Shown here one piece after another: positions 24,396 to 34,030 of a stretch of 64,000 nt of DNA. The stretch is from Tenebrio molitor (taxonomy: Eukaryota > Arthropoda > Insecta > Coleoptera > Tenebrionidae): NCBI RefSeq assembly GCF_963966145.1, contig NC_091047.1, forward strand, positions 15,996,001-16,060,000. The letters are read 5' to 3'. The first letter of the stretch is position 1, and every line of letters starts with the position of its first letter. Made by a program: the position numbers and the translations under genes. The notes under the pieces were generated by a model. It was not told where the DNA came from. It saw only the letters and a program-made list of their open reading frames with translations, and did not search any database.

Positions 24396-26056
24396 TTAAT
24401 CAAAATTTTCTTTGTCACTATCTGACTCAGTAGATGTATCACTGGAGGAATCCTGTAAAGAAATAATCAGTTCAGGTACTGTGCCAAAATTTTCACCAAT
24501 TCTTCTCATTTCATTTTCAATTTTTTTTGAATGTTCAATACATTTTTTCCAGTTTTCATCAGTTACATGTTCCACAGCTTCCTGAAATAGGGGCTTCACA
24601 TCTCTTAACTTAAAAGTTATATTTTTTGAAGCAACTTCATTTTTTATCTGGGCCCAGATTAATTCGATGGGATTTAACTCGCAATGGTATGGTGGCAAAC
24701 GTAAAACAGTTTTTCCCTCTTGTACAGCAAGTTCATCCACAGCATACCTTTCAAATGTATGTTTATGTTGTTTAACCAACATCAGGAGTTCAGCTTTCAA
24801 CATTGCTGATTCAAAGGCAATGTTCTTGGACGCCAGCCAGTTCTGAATATCACCCTTTCTCCATGACGTTGTTGAAATTTTTTCAACTTTGCGACTATGG
24901 TATGAGGCATTGTCAAGAACAATTACTGCATTATTTGGCAGGGTTTTTAAAATTTTCGCAAACCATGTTTCAAAAACTGTCGCATTCATCTCTTGATGAT
25001 AATCACCACCTTTGCTCCCTTCAAATATTAACAAACCACCATCAACAAAGCCCTCGTCAGAACCAATGTGTAAAATTATAAGGCGTTTGCCTTTCCCACA
25101 TGGGTCTTTCAATCCTGTTGAAAAGCCTTCAATAAAGGCTTGTCTTGCACTTTTTTTACTTTCATCAACCCATATTTTTGTTTTGGTATGACCTTCGTTG
25201 ATCCACGTTTCATCCAAATAAAATATTTTTCGTTCTTCTGATCTGAACTTTTCAATTTCACGCAAAAACTTTGCCCTCCAAACAGTAATTTCAGGCCTAT
25301 CAATAAGAAGACCATTTCTGCCACGTCTTTTGAACCTGCAACAGTTTGCATTATTACATTGTTGTAATTGATGTGGCTGATAATATAATATAAAATATAA
25401 GGTAGCAAGGATCTCTATTCTCCACCAGCATTGACTGTGACTATGCAAGCATGAACCTTGTTCCAATCCATGTTAGATACAACCCTTCTCTCAAAAACTC
25501 TTACCTAAATTGTAATTCTTTCAGCACTTTATGCAATTTTGATCGGCCCATCTTAGGAATTTCAGAATTAAGTTTAGTCTCCTCATGTACAGCATCAATT
25601 GTTGGCGGAATTTGTTTAAAAAAAAAATCATGCACAGTTTTCCTAATTAGATAGTTTGCATGATCATCTAATATTATTCTTTCTTCATGTTTCGCTTTTT
25701 TTGCTGGGCTGACATGCCCAGTTGAGTGTACTTCACCCAGAAGAGTATAAATTGTAGACAAAGAGAAACCTGTGAATAATTATATGTCAAAGAATTTTTG
25801 TTTTTAGCAAAATCACAGTAATACCAGTATATGAAGCTGTCTTCTTTTTCTGTTCAGTTGCTCCAATATCTGGGAAGTCCTTTACAATGTTTTGGTGAAC
25901 ATTATGTATGACAGTTTTTTCTCGAAGAGTCAAATGACCTATATGGAACAAAATTAATCATAACATGCACTTTTCATCACTATAATTAATTATACCTGTT
26001 GGTAATTTTCGTCTTCTGGCATTTACTGTAGCAAAATTTGCAGCTGGTGCCTCCAT
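24396..26056 (-). CDS. Sailor-like (DD82E) IS630-Tc1-mariner transposase, four exons
   Basis: Predicted cut-and-paste transposase of about 459 residues. Exons are 26056-25996, 25938-25825, 25769-25505 and 25335-24396. Every junction is GT/AG and the phases fit, giving 1380 nt with no internal stop. The start ATG is followed by 'EAPAANFATVNARRRKL'. HTH-like DNA-binding region: residues about 20-170, with 'GRSKLHKVLKELQF' spanning the exon 3/4 junction. Catalytic domain (DDE_3-like): D188 in 'FYLDETWI', D288 in 'VIVLDNASYHS', E371 in 'LNPIELIWAQ'. The second D and the E are separated by 82 residues, unlike the 34 of Tc1/mariner. I recall DD82E as the hallmark of the Sailor lineage. The C-terminus is acidic and serine-rich ('SSSDTSTESDSD'). 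Clear terminal inverted repeats were not found, so either an intact transposon with unrecognised ends or a domesticated gene is possible. Confidence 0.85.
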
Positions 26057-26149
26057 GATACGAGGAAATAGGTCCACAAGACTGGTTCTTCGAAATCTTG
26101 AAATATATATAACAGTATATCATTTTGTTTTCTCATTGATACAACTTAC

Positions 26150-26450
26150 CACGAAAACTGTAAACACAGCAAGGATTAGTTCTGACAAGAACTGGTTTTT
26201 AATAGACAAATAAAACGAACACAGGAGAACCAAAAGATAACAAAACCACGCCAATCTCAAAAACGAATACCAATGACAGTTGTCAAGTGTCAAATGCTCA
26301 AATGATTCCCTCTGCACTGTTGTCAGTTTCACATCCTGCAAAATCCTGCGGATAATATTATTTATAATGGGTAAAAAAAATATTAACTTACTAAAATATA
26401 ATACTTACTAAGTCTGGTGAACGCATGAACGCATGAAGAGTTTTATCCAT
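26150..26450 (-). other. Possible upstream exons of the transposase transcript
   Basis: On the minus strand, an ATG at 26450 opens a 14-codon exon ending at a good donor (26409 | GTAAGT). An acceptor before 26335 ('TTTTGCAG') opens a 62-codon phase-0 exon ending at another good donor (26150 | GTAAGT). Read together they encode a short hydrophobic peptide. Joining them to the transposase exon at 26056 by a simple 'TTTCAAG' acceptor puts the transposase out of frame. They are therefore more likely 5' UTR or an upstream ORF than an N-terminal extension. This is inferred from splice motifs only. Confidence 0.3.
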
Positions 26451-26749
26451 TTCGATGTGAACAATTATATAATTTTTCTTACTTTACACGAACACAATCT
26501 GGCAACAACACTTAAATTTTCATTTTATGCGATTTTATTAAAAATATCTCAAAATTTTTGAATCTGTAGATACCTACAAATTCCATTAAGCTTTAAGAAC
26601 ATTACGTTATAGTTTCTTTTTTTTTTCAGTCATAATTTAGAAGTTTTTATTTTAAATCATGAACCCTAAACTTTGCTCGTGTAAACGCGCCTCGCTGTTA
26701 GCCAATCAAATTTAAATACTCCCTACCACGATTTCCATCTAACAAGAGG

Positions 26750-28080
26750 ATATACTATAGCGGCTAGACTAGGCACTACGAGCGGAAATATAGCGGGGGG
26801 TGAAACGGGCTCGCGCGGGTGGTTGACAGGGGTAGCTCACTTTTGTTTAGTTTTTCGAAACGAACACACCTTGCGAAGAGCGATCCAAGTTTCTCAAATT
26901 AGTAAGTTAAACCTGAACAATTCCACTACCGTTCCGAGTAGATATTTTGTGTCCCCGTAAAGAATTCAACGTTTTTAATTCACCTGGGTAATTTATCTCA
27001 CTTTCGTTGCCTTTTTTTTGTGTTTTGTTTTGGGACCAGGACCACGTGGTAAGGGTATGTTGTAGATTTTATTTTGTTGCATGTTGTGGCTTTAAGAAGC
27101 GCCCATTTGTTAATTTTAAGCGTTATCCCTAAGTTTTCTCCCGGGAGGTTCATTTTTTGTAATCTTGTAATTTCGGAAATTCGGAGCCGTCGTCCGTACC
27201 GCGAGCGTCCATTTTGTTTCTTTCACTAACATTTTATTTTAACGGCACTCGACCCGCCATCTTTTTGTTTAACATTACCAGCGATTATTGTATTCATGAT
27301 TTATGTTGTTTACTGATATTTGAGCCATTTAATGTGGTTCTATTTTATCGTTATTTAACTTCACGTTTTGTTCTCTTTTATTTCCTCATTGTTTAATGTT
27401 GTGGTTTTGTTGTTTTTGCTTATGTTATCCTTGTTTAATGTTGCGTTTTGTTTTGTTTATTTGATCATTGTTTAATGTTGCGCTTTTTTTGTGTTGAATT
27501 TTCGCATCGTTTAATGTTACGCGTTGTTCGATTGAATTAAACTCGGGTTTTCTTTATGTTGTTGTTAAGCACCGCTAGGTTTCGGAAGAGTTAAAGTAAA
27601 ATGTTGTAAGTGCGCCACAATGGGAGTTAGGTTTCAATCAGGAAGTCGTGGGGTTGTCTAGTGAATTCCTGGGGAGGCCACGGTTAAGTTACGGCCGTTA
27701 GCGGAGGCGGACCTAAGTCCTGCTCGATGCGGCTCTGGGATGCTGACGTGAAACCTCCGTCGCGGTTCTAGGGATCTTAGGTTTTTGTCGGTAACGGTTG
27801 GTTGGGGAAGGTGGAGCAAGCTCTGCTCGAAGCGGCTTGGGAAGCTCATCGTACAACCCCGAGGCGCTTTGTCACTATTTCTTGGTCGGTGAAATAGCCC
27901 GACGTTCATTACTAACCTGAGTATCTAGAAACGTCGCTGGTCTCAAGCCGATTCAGATTATTCTTCTGAGTCCCCTCGCGGCCGAGAGTTTGTTACCTCC
28001 AGCTCTAAGTTCCCGAAGGCGTACCTTGACCGCGTAGTTCCAAATTAAACATTGTTTTGTCATTAATCGAATTGTAAAAT
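26750..28080 (+). other. GC-richer, T-biased block with minisatellite-like repeats
   Basis: The composition changes sharply from its surroundings: 'GCTCGCGCGGGTGGTTG' near 26810, and GC-rich patches at 27650-28030. The plus strand is strongly T-rich at 27000-27560. The motif 'TGTTTAATGTTG' recurs at about 27390, 27428 and 27466 with a variant near 27510. Two imperfect copies of a 'CTGCTCGA.GCGGCT' unit lie near 27720 and 27825. It could be a promoter and 5' UTR region or the LTR of a decayed retroelement; no RT, integrase or gag was seen. Confidence 0.4.
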
Positions 28081-28275
28081 ATGAGTAATACCTGGGATAC
28101 GGTTTTTGAAGAGGGTTTTTCATCCGTCCCTGTCTGTAATAACTGCACCATAATTTGTTTACTTGTTTTGCAAGCTTTAACTGTCATTTTGTCTGTCATG
28201 TGCCGTTTTTCTGTTATGTTAAATATTGTTGCATTCATCTTGTCGTTTATCTTTGTGATGTACTCAACTAGTTAA
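28081..28275 (+). CDS. Doubtful 64-residue hydrophobic ORF
   Basis: An ATG-to-TAA frame of 64 codons follows the GC-rich block directly. It has a short polar N-terminus ('SNTWDTVFEEGFSSVPV'), then two hydrophobic stretches at about residues 22-41 and 44-61 that could be membrane segments. A canonical AATAAA lies 80-90 bases after the stop (about 28357). Against it being real: the plus strand here is T-rich, which makes hydrophobic codons by chance, and no family is recognised. It is kept because start, stop, poly(A) signal and an upstream GC-rich region line up. Confidence 0.2.
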   Translation: MSNTWDTVFEEGFSSVPVCNNCTIICLLVLQALTVILSVMCRFSVMLNIVAFILSFIFVMYSTS

Positions 28276-28567
28276 TTTCTTGTACTTCGTTAACTTAAGT
28301 TCTGTCCTTTATATTCGTTTCAATTTCTTTTTCATCAAAGTTATTACAGACATTTTTAATAAAAGGTATTTTGCGTCCCTCACATGTGTTTTATTTGCGG
28401 CACTCTTCCAACTGGAACCCTCACCGTTTGCATTCCGAACCTTTTCCGCCAAAAGAAAATCACAACGTAGGGCTCCTCCGATTCGATGACGATCACGACC
28501 ACATTTGTTACCGTTTTGCGCAGGTTCAAATATTTGGCGGAAAAAGTAATGTATTCAAATCATTACA

Positions 28568-28683
28568 GTATCACACGTCCAGAAACTGTTTTGCGAGCAT
28601 TCCTACTTGCAATACTCGTCTATCGACTCGTAGTGCAAACTGTACTCATGCTCGCAAACGTGCAGTTTCTGGCCTTGTGATAC
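28568..28683. repeat. Imperfect 116-bp inverted repeat
   Basis: Arms beginning 'GTATCACACGTCCAGAAACT' and ending in its near-inverse 'AGTTTCTGGCCTTGTGATAC', with inner 'TGCGAGCAT' and 'ATGCTCGCA'. Hairpin or MITE-like; no coding content. Confidence 0.7.
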
Positions 28684-28709
28684 AACATACAAATAACTAT
28701 TACTTCACG

Positions 28710-29064
28710 TACTGGCGGCCAAAAATTTTAGCCGTCACTATCTTGACATTCCCATAACCTTTAGAAACCGTAACTCCACTTTCGATTCTTGTCATTTTGA
28801 CAATCAATTTAAACTGTTTAAAGCTCAGATATTCAAAAAATCCGACATGAATGAACAAAATTAGAGCTGTCGTACATAAATAACCTGAGGTAAACGTTCT
28901 GTGTAGTAGAAATGACAAAATAATTTCGAGTTTTGAAATTTACCACCCAAAAAATAACATTCATAATCAAGACGGTAATCATAGTGACAATAAAGTATGG
29001 CTTACAATTTTTTTTTTTTTTGAAGTGAGAAATTGACGGCTAAAAATTTTTGGCCGCCATTGTA
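28710..29064. mobile_element. MITE-A, left copy
   Basis: 355 bp with TIRs 'TACTGGCGGCCAAAAATTTT' and the inverse at 29034-29064. The same sequence in inverted orientation occurs at 30698-31414, for example the segment with 'TTTCGAGTTTTGAAATTTAC' at about 28924. The terminal motif is shared with the neighbouring Tc1 element. Confidence 0.8.
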
Positions 29065-30656
29065 ACTACGGCGGACAAAAAATTTTGAACGATCAAATTT
29101 TGGCATTTCAAAAAATGTCATTGTAAGCTGCCCTTTACTGTTATTATGACGTTTATAAATTAAATCGAAAAATTGATCGTTTGAAGTAAGTAAACGTCTA
29201 TCAAATTTATAATAATAATTTATTGATACAATGCCAGCCGTCTGAATTTACTAAAGCCAAAATAGTAACTATTCACCAGAGGGGTATGTCATATGGACAA
29301 ATTTCGACGAATTTAGGGTTATGGAAGGGCACTATCCATGCCATTATACGGAAGTGGGAACACACTGGGACAGTGGTTCGGCGTCCAGGTTCTGGAAGAA
29401 GGCAGGTGTCTTCCGTGGAACAGAACGAGGCAGTCATCAACATCCTGCAGAATAGGCCTTTCTTTAACGCTGAGGAAGCAGTGGCAATAACTCATTTCCC
29501 GGGATCGGTGAGAACTGCTCGACGACGAATAAAAGCAAGTGGGATAAAGAATCACGTGGCAGCAAGAAAAATGACCTTAACACCTCGCTACAAGGAAGTC
29601 AGAGTTGGTTTTGCTCTACAACACTTGCCACAGGATGATGCCTTCTGGAGTCGAGTAGTTTTCTCAAACGAAAAAACGTTTCAATCGTGCCCCAATGGCC
29701 GAATAAGAGTATATCAACCCAGAAACACGAGGTACGTAGAACGTTATGTTGATGCTACCGATCGTAGTGGCCGTTTTTCAGTAAATATGTGGGCCTGGAT
29801 TTCGGTGGAGAGTCCGGGGGTAATCTTACATGTGGAGGAGACGTTAACCAGTGCCGTTTATATTAGGATTCTTGAAAACGTGCTGCTGCATTCTGTGGAA
29901 CCAGATTTTCCCAATAATAATTTTATTTTTCAACATGACAATTGCTCACTCCACACAGCACATAGGGTAGCAGCATGGGTTCAAGATCGTAATATAAACG
30001 TCCTTGAGTGACCAAGTCGCAGTCCGGATCTAAATCCAATAGAGAATATGTGGGGATTAGTAAAAAAATTAAAAGCTCAGCAGAGAATATTTCGAAACAT
30101 GGAAGAACTTTTGACTGCGATTACCGAAGCATGAATAGCATTACCACCGAACTATCACCGAAATCTCTGCCTGTCCATGAGGAATAGATTGCTCTTGGTT
30201 GTACAACAAAATGGAGCAATGATCAAATATTGACTTCTTCAGTTTCATTTTGTAAAGTTTTTTTTTTATTTTAAACTTTTAATTTTAAATTTAATAAAAT
30301 GTGGTAATTTGTTAGTATTGTGAATTGATCTGTACTTTGAATTTTTTGATATTTGCGTACCAAAATGCAACCTGTTGGGTCGTTCTGTCTTGACGTAAAT
30401 AGGGGCTGCAGCGACTTTCGCAATTTCGACGGCAAAGAATGTACAGTAACGATTACGATTCATCCACGTTCACCATTCGTGAGCCGACATAGGCACACCA
30501 AAATTTTTGTGTTAATGTATGATTGACTAATCTGTCACTGGTGACATGACAAGAAAGACAAAAATAAAAAATGAGGTTAGTTGACCATAAAGCCAGTTTT
30601 ACATTTATATGTCAAAGGAATAAGAAGTCGTTCAAAATTTTTTGTCCGCCATAGTA
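29065..30656 (+). mobile_element. Tc1-like transposon, degenerate
   Basis: About 1.59 kb with roughly 25-bp TIRs: left 'ACGGCGGACAAAAAATTTTG' (29068-), right its inverse ending 'TTTGTCCGCCATAGTA' (30656). It encloses a disabled DD34E transposase gene. It is sandwiched between two inverted MITE-A copies whose ends resemble its own. Confidence 0.85.
29231..30233 (+). pseudogene. Tc1-like DD34E transposase pseudogene
   Basis: About 334 codons, normal for Tc1 transposases. N-terminal HTHs: 'FTKAKIVTIHQRGMSYGQI' and 'GTVVRRPGSGRR'. Catalytic domain: 'RVVFSNEKTF' where family members have an Asp before EK; 'FIFQHDNCSLHTAH' with the second Asp; 'SPDLNPIENMWG' with the Glu, giving D(34)E. Lesions: the natural ATG at 29231 is out of frame by one base with the downstream coding sequence; the first catalytic Asp codon is AAC (Asn, 29667-29669); in-frame TGA stops occur at 30009-30011 (at the usual Trp position) and 30132-30134. 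It is therefore catalytically dead three ways over. TIRs are still recognisable. Confidence 0.92.
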
Positions 30657-30697
30657 CCATGGGCATAATTGTCGATTATGGCCCTCGGGATAGTAGT

Positions 30698-31414
30698 TAC
30701 TATGCCGGCCAAAAAATTTTAGCCGTCATTGTTTGTCATTTCAAAAAATCAAATTGTAATCCATACTTTGTTGTCATCATGCTTACCGTCTTGATTATGA
30801 ATGTTATTTTTTGGGTGGTAAATTTCAAAACTCGAAATTATTTAGTCATTTTTACTAGAGTCCGCACACTTTAAGGAGAACACGTTGAGTCATCCAAATC
30901 TGTCCGTGAAGTTTTGTTCAGTGGCGTATCACTTGCGTTCAGAAATGGGGGCATACGTTTTTATTTGATTTGAATGATTGTGATACCGCTTTTATCAATA
31001 CTAACCTCGCTCAAATAAAGAAATAAAAATTATTTAGTTCTGAAAAGAACTGATTTTAATGCAATAGAAAACAACCCTGAAATCACGAAACAACGAAACG
31101 AACGCAAAGCAGATCACGAATGAACGCACGCCTCTGTAGCCGCATGGCCGAGAAGCGGTTCTTCCTTCCCACCCTAGAAATCGAAAATGGACTCGACTAA
31201 CGTAGTTGCGTGTGTGTAGTGTTGGCACTCTACACAGAACGTTTACCTCAGGTTATCTACGTACGACTGCTCTAATTCAATCGAAAGTGGGGTTACGGTT
31301 TCAAATTTTAAACTTTAATTTGCAAACGTCAATCATAATGACAATAAAGGTTAAACTACACCCAATTTTTGTGAAATGACAGGAACCGGGTGGACGAAAT
31401 TTTTTGGCCGAGTA
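30698..31414. mobile_element. MITE-A, right copy, with insertion
   Basis: Ends 'TACTATGCCGGCCAAAAAAT' and the inverse of a similar motif at 31393-31414. Its outer parts mirror 28710-29064, including the counterpart of 'ACGTTCTGTGTAG'. About 370 bp near 30850-31225 is extra. That insertion contains 'TGGCCGAGAAG', a good RNA polymerase III A-box match, but no B box was found. Confidence 0.7.
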
Positions 31415-31586
31415 TAACGGGTGTTTTTTTAAATTTGGGGTCGAAGTAGGCGTTGAACTGTCGATTGTGAACGCACTATACAGGTTACGGATCTGTTTAA
31501 ATCTTAGGCTTTTACATGAGTGGTGCGATCGCAATCGACTTTCCAACACCTACTTCGACGCCAAATTTAAAAAAACACTCTTTATA
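31415..31586. mobile_element. MITE, family W, copy 1
   Basis: About 172 bp with TIRs built on 'GGGTGTTTTTTTAAATTTG' and its inverse 'CAAATTTAAAAAAACACTC', followed inward by 'GGTCGAAGTAGGCGTTG' and its mirror. It is related to 63402-63606. Confidence 0.75.
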
Positions 31587-31738
31587 CTTTGTCCAATATA
31601 TTTAACGTACAGTGACGGCCACGGAATTTTGTCAGTTATTTTACTGTCAATTCGAAAAAACTTGTGTCGCCTAAGCTTTATTGTCATTATGACTGACATT
31701 CAAAATTTTTGTGAGAGAAATTCTGTCATGCACAATAA

Positions 31739-32043
31739 GGAAAGGATACATCTTTTATTCCCCCCGAAGGGGGGCAAGCTGCTGAGGCTTCCCAGAGCCT
31801 TTTCAGCCATTGACGAGAAGATTCGGGATGGGTACGGTGTGGATGGGTGCGGAAGGAAGGTGGTAGGTACTGCAGAGGTTGATACTGACCCAGCAATCGC
31901 TTTATCTGTGATATGAGACACCACGATGTGATGGTGTGGGGAAACCTCTGAAAAAACCCACACCTGGTCAGGCGGCACCGGTGTTAGAACCCGGGACCTG
32001 CCGAATGTAAAGTGGCGCGCTAGGCGCTTGGCCACAGTACTCG
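31739..32043 (-). mobile_element. tRNA-derived SINE with 14-bp target duplication
   Basis: About 305 bp on the minus strand, flanked by identical 'GTCATGCACAATAA' at 31725-31738 and 32044-32057. The 5' head (near 32035-31975) has a tRNA-like promoter: A-box-like 'TGGCCAAGCGC' and B-box-like 'GGTTCTAACACC', preceded by 'GGTCCCG'. It is GC-rich compared with its surroundings. A conceptual open frame through it has no meaning. The perfect target duplication suggests fairly recent insertion. Confidence 0.88.
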
Positions 32044-32118
32044 GTCATGCACAATAAAAATGAAAATGCCACCAGTAACGCTTTTGATTGACAAATTGAC
32101 ATCCATGTCAAAAATTCC

Positions 32119-32789
32119 AATTATCTGTACACCAAATTAAATGGTTGTTAATAGGCTACAAAATGGCCTAATAAAATCAAGTATAGCGCTATGGGCTTTA
32201 AGGGTAAACTGTCAAAATATTTTTTTTTTAATGGGAATACATATTTTTTTGTACTAATTCTGATAGAGATTTATATTCTGAAAACAACAATGTATCACAA
32301 ATATGCACTTAAATACCAAAAATTCCTTAAAAAAATGTAAAAAAACGCTACTATCGTCTATGTTCCATTTTGCGCTAAACATTGGCGGCATATCTGCGCA
32401 ATCCCACATGTTATTATTTGTCATTTGTTTTTCCTGATACCTTAATTTTGTTATTACACTGTAACGCAGTGCATTTTGATAGCTTTTCGCTTGATGCTCG
32501 TCATTTGTTTCAAAAGTGAGTGTTATTTTTTTTAATGCGAAGTTATACTTGTGATACATTGTTGTTTTCAGAATTAAAATCTCTATCAGAATTACTAATA
32601 AAAGGTATGTAATCCTATTTGAAAAAAAATATTTTGACAGTTTACCCTTGAAGCCCATAGAGCTATACTTGAATTTATTAGGCCATTTTATAGCCCATTA
32701 ACAACTATTTAATATGGTGTATAGATAGTTAAAATCCTCCAATAAATAAGGGAGCTATGGACTCGTCTTTTTTTTTGGGGACACCTGTA
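32119..32789. mobile_element. Fold-back element, family M, copy 1 (5'-truncated)
   Basis: Long inverted arms, each about 200 bp, share 'TTAAATGGTTGTTAATAGGC', 'GGGTAAACTGTCAAAATATT' and 'CAACAATGTATCAC'. The right end 'GGGGACACCTGTA' is present. The matching left end seen in the copy at 39185 is missing. Confidence 0.75.
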
Positions 32790-32971
32790 TAAAACCTGTG
32801 TTACAACTAATGTCAGTTGAATGACAACCACTGACGAAATTCCATGGCCGTGACTGTAGTATCGCGGCCAAAATACATTGGATCGTCACTTTTTGTCACT
32901 TCAAATGTAAATCAAGTATTAATGTCAATGTACATCGTTCGTTTAGAATTACACTGTCGTATAGTGCTTGT

Positions 32972-33217
32972 AACTTCCTAAGGAATTCTGACTTAAACCC
33001 TAAATAAACCGAACAAAGACCCTACTTAAAGACATTTATTGTCATATTGTGCCTGTCAATCACTAGAGGGTCTCCGACAAATATTTTGAGTACTACCCCA
33101 GGTAATTTTTTTCTCCGAGGCCGGCTAGTGACTGACAGGTACAATATCACAATAAATTTCTTTAAGTAGGGTCTTTGTTCGGTTTATTTATGACTTAAGC
33201 CAAAATTCCTTAGGAAG
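32972..33217. mobile_element. Fold-back MITE with ~90-bp arms
   Basis: Left arm 'CTTCCTAAGGAATTCTGACT' to 'GTGCCTGTCA' is mirrored by 'CTGACAGGTACAAT' to 'ATTCCTTAGGAAG'. Arms include 'AACCGAACAAAGACCCTACT'. The central loop is about 60 bp. Confidence 0.8.
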
Positions 33218-33537
33218 ATAAAAATACTATACATTTAGTACCATTTTAAGATATTGACCTTCGGCGATTTTATATAATATGCTATATCTGAATTATCTAT
33301 TCTAATCAACTGGTATGTTCAGTCAGCATTACTTACCTAATTTGAATTAAAAGTTAATGCTTTAGGTTTATCCAATTTTTTACAAAGATGAGAGAAAATC
33401 AAGTACATTATTATAGAAACACGTACGACTTTGTTATTTCGAAGTTCAACTTTTAAATTATTTATGGCCTATACAACTTTGTAACGTTTAATTAATATGT
33501 ATTTATTGATTGATTTTTTTTTACATTTAACAATTGA

Positions 33538-33770
33538 TACCTAATAAACTCGGTAGAGGTTGCAAAGACACACTTGTCATTTGCAACAGCGCTTTTATGG
33601 CATTAGTCATTTGAAATTACTTTAAAACTGTACTTATATGGAAAATATTCAACCCAAACTATGATTTTCTGGTCCCTTTGTGCCTTTAATTGGTTTAGAA
33701 ATATGAAAAAAAATGCTGTTGCAAATGACAAGTGTGTCTTTGCAACCTGTAACGAGTTTAGTTATTTATG
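33538..33770. repeat. Inverted repeat with ~50-bp arms
   Basis: 'GTTGCAAAGACACACTTGTC' with 'ATTTGCAACAGC' (33558-33590) is mirrored at 33716-33750. Weaker pairing of 'AATAAACTCGGTAGAG' continues outward. Confidence 0.75.
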
Positions 33771-34030
33771 CAACGAGTTTCTGTGTAAATTGGGCTTTTC
33801 TAATTGCCCGAGAGACAAGATTAAAACACGCCCTCGAGGCCTTAAAACCCTCGCTGCGCTCGTGTTTTAATCTTGTCCCTCGGGCAATTAGAAAAGCCCA
33901 ATTTACCCAGAAACGAGTTGTATACAAAATTTTATTGTTTGAAATGACGTCCCTGAAGCTTCCAAATCTTTTTAAAATGGTTTCCCATTTGCTTTTGACA
34001 GTTTTGACAAATTTTTCAAGACCTGTCAGA
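33770..34030 (+). repeat. Hairpin family B, copy 3, with intact long hairpin
   Basis: 33778-33905 is an almost perfect palindrome of about 128 bp: 'GTGTAAATTGGGCTTTTCTA', 'ATTGCCCGAGAGACAAGATT', 'AAAACACG' and their mirror, around a CG-rich loop with 'CTCGCTGCGCTCG'. It is followed by a tail resembling those of 3295 and 7631 ('CCAAATCTTTTTAAAATGG'). Confidence 0.75.

Larger units (their letters stand above)
31608..32858. mobile_element. TIR element, family K, carrying a SINE and a fold-back element
   Basis: Ends 'TACAGTGACGGCCACGGAAT' (31608-) and the near-inverse 'GAAATTCCATGGCCGTGACT' (to 32858). A SINE (31739-32043) and a fold-back element (32119-32789) have inserted inside, leaving only about 250 bp of original interior. 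No coding remnant is seen. Confidence 0.7.

Noticed and set aside
24803..25081. 92-codon frame antisense to the transposase
   Set aside because: Shadow of the real minus-strand coding exon.
31130..31170. tRNA-like A box 'TGGCCGAGAAG' suggesting a tRNA gene or SINE head
   Set aside because: No B box, no cloverleaf and no target duplication could be recognised.
31404..32035. Open frames of 170 and 111 codons on opposite strands
   Set aside because: They run through a MITE and the SINE; the apparent coding capacity comes from GC-rich repeat sequence.
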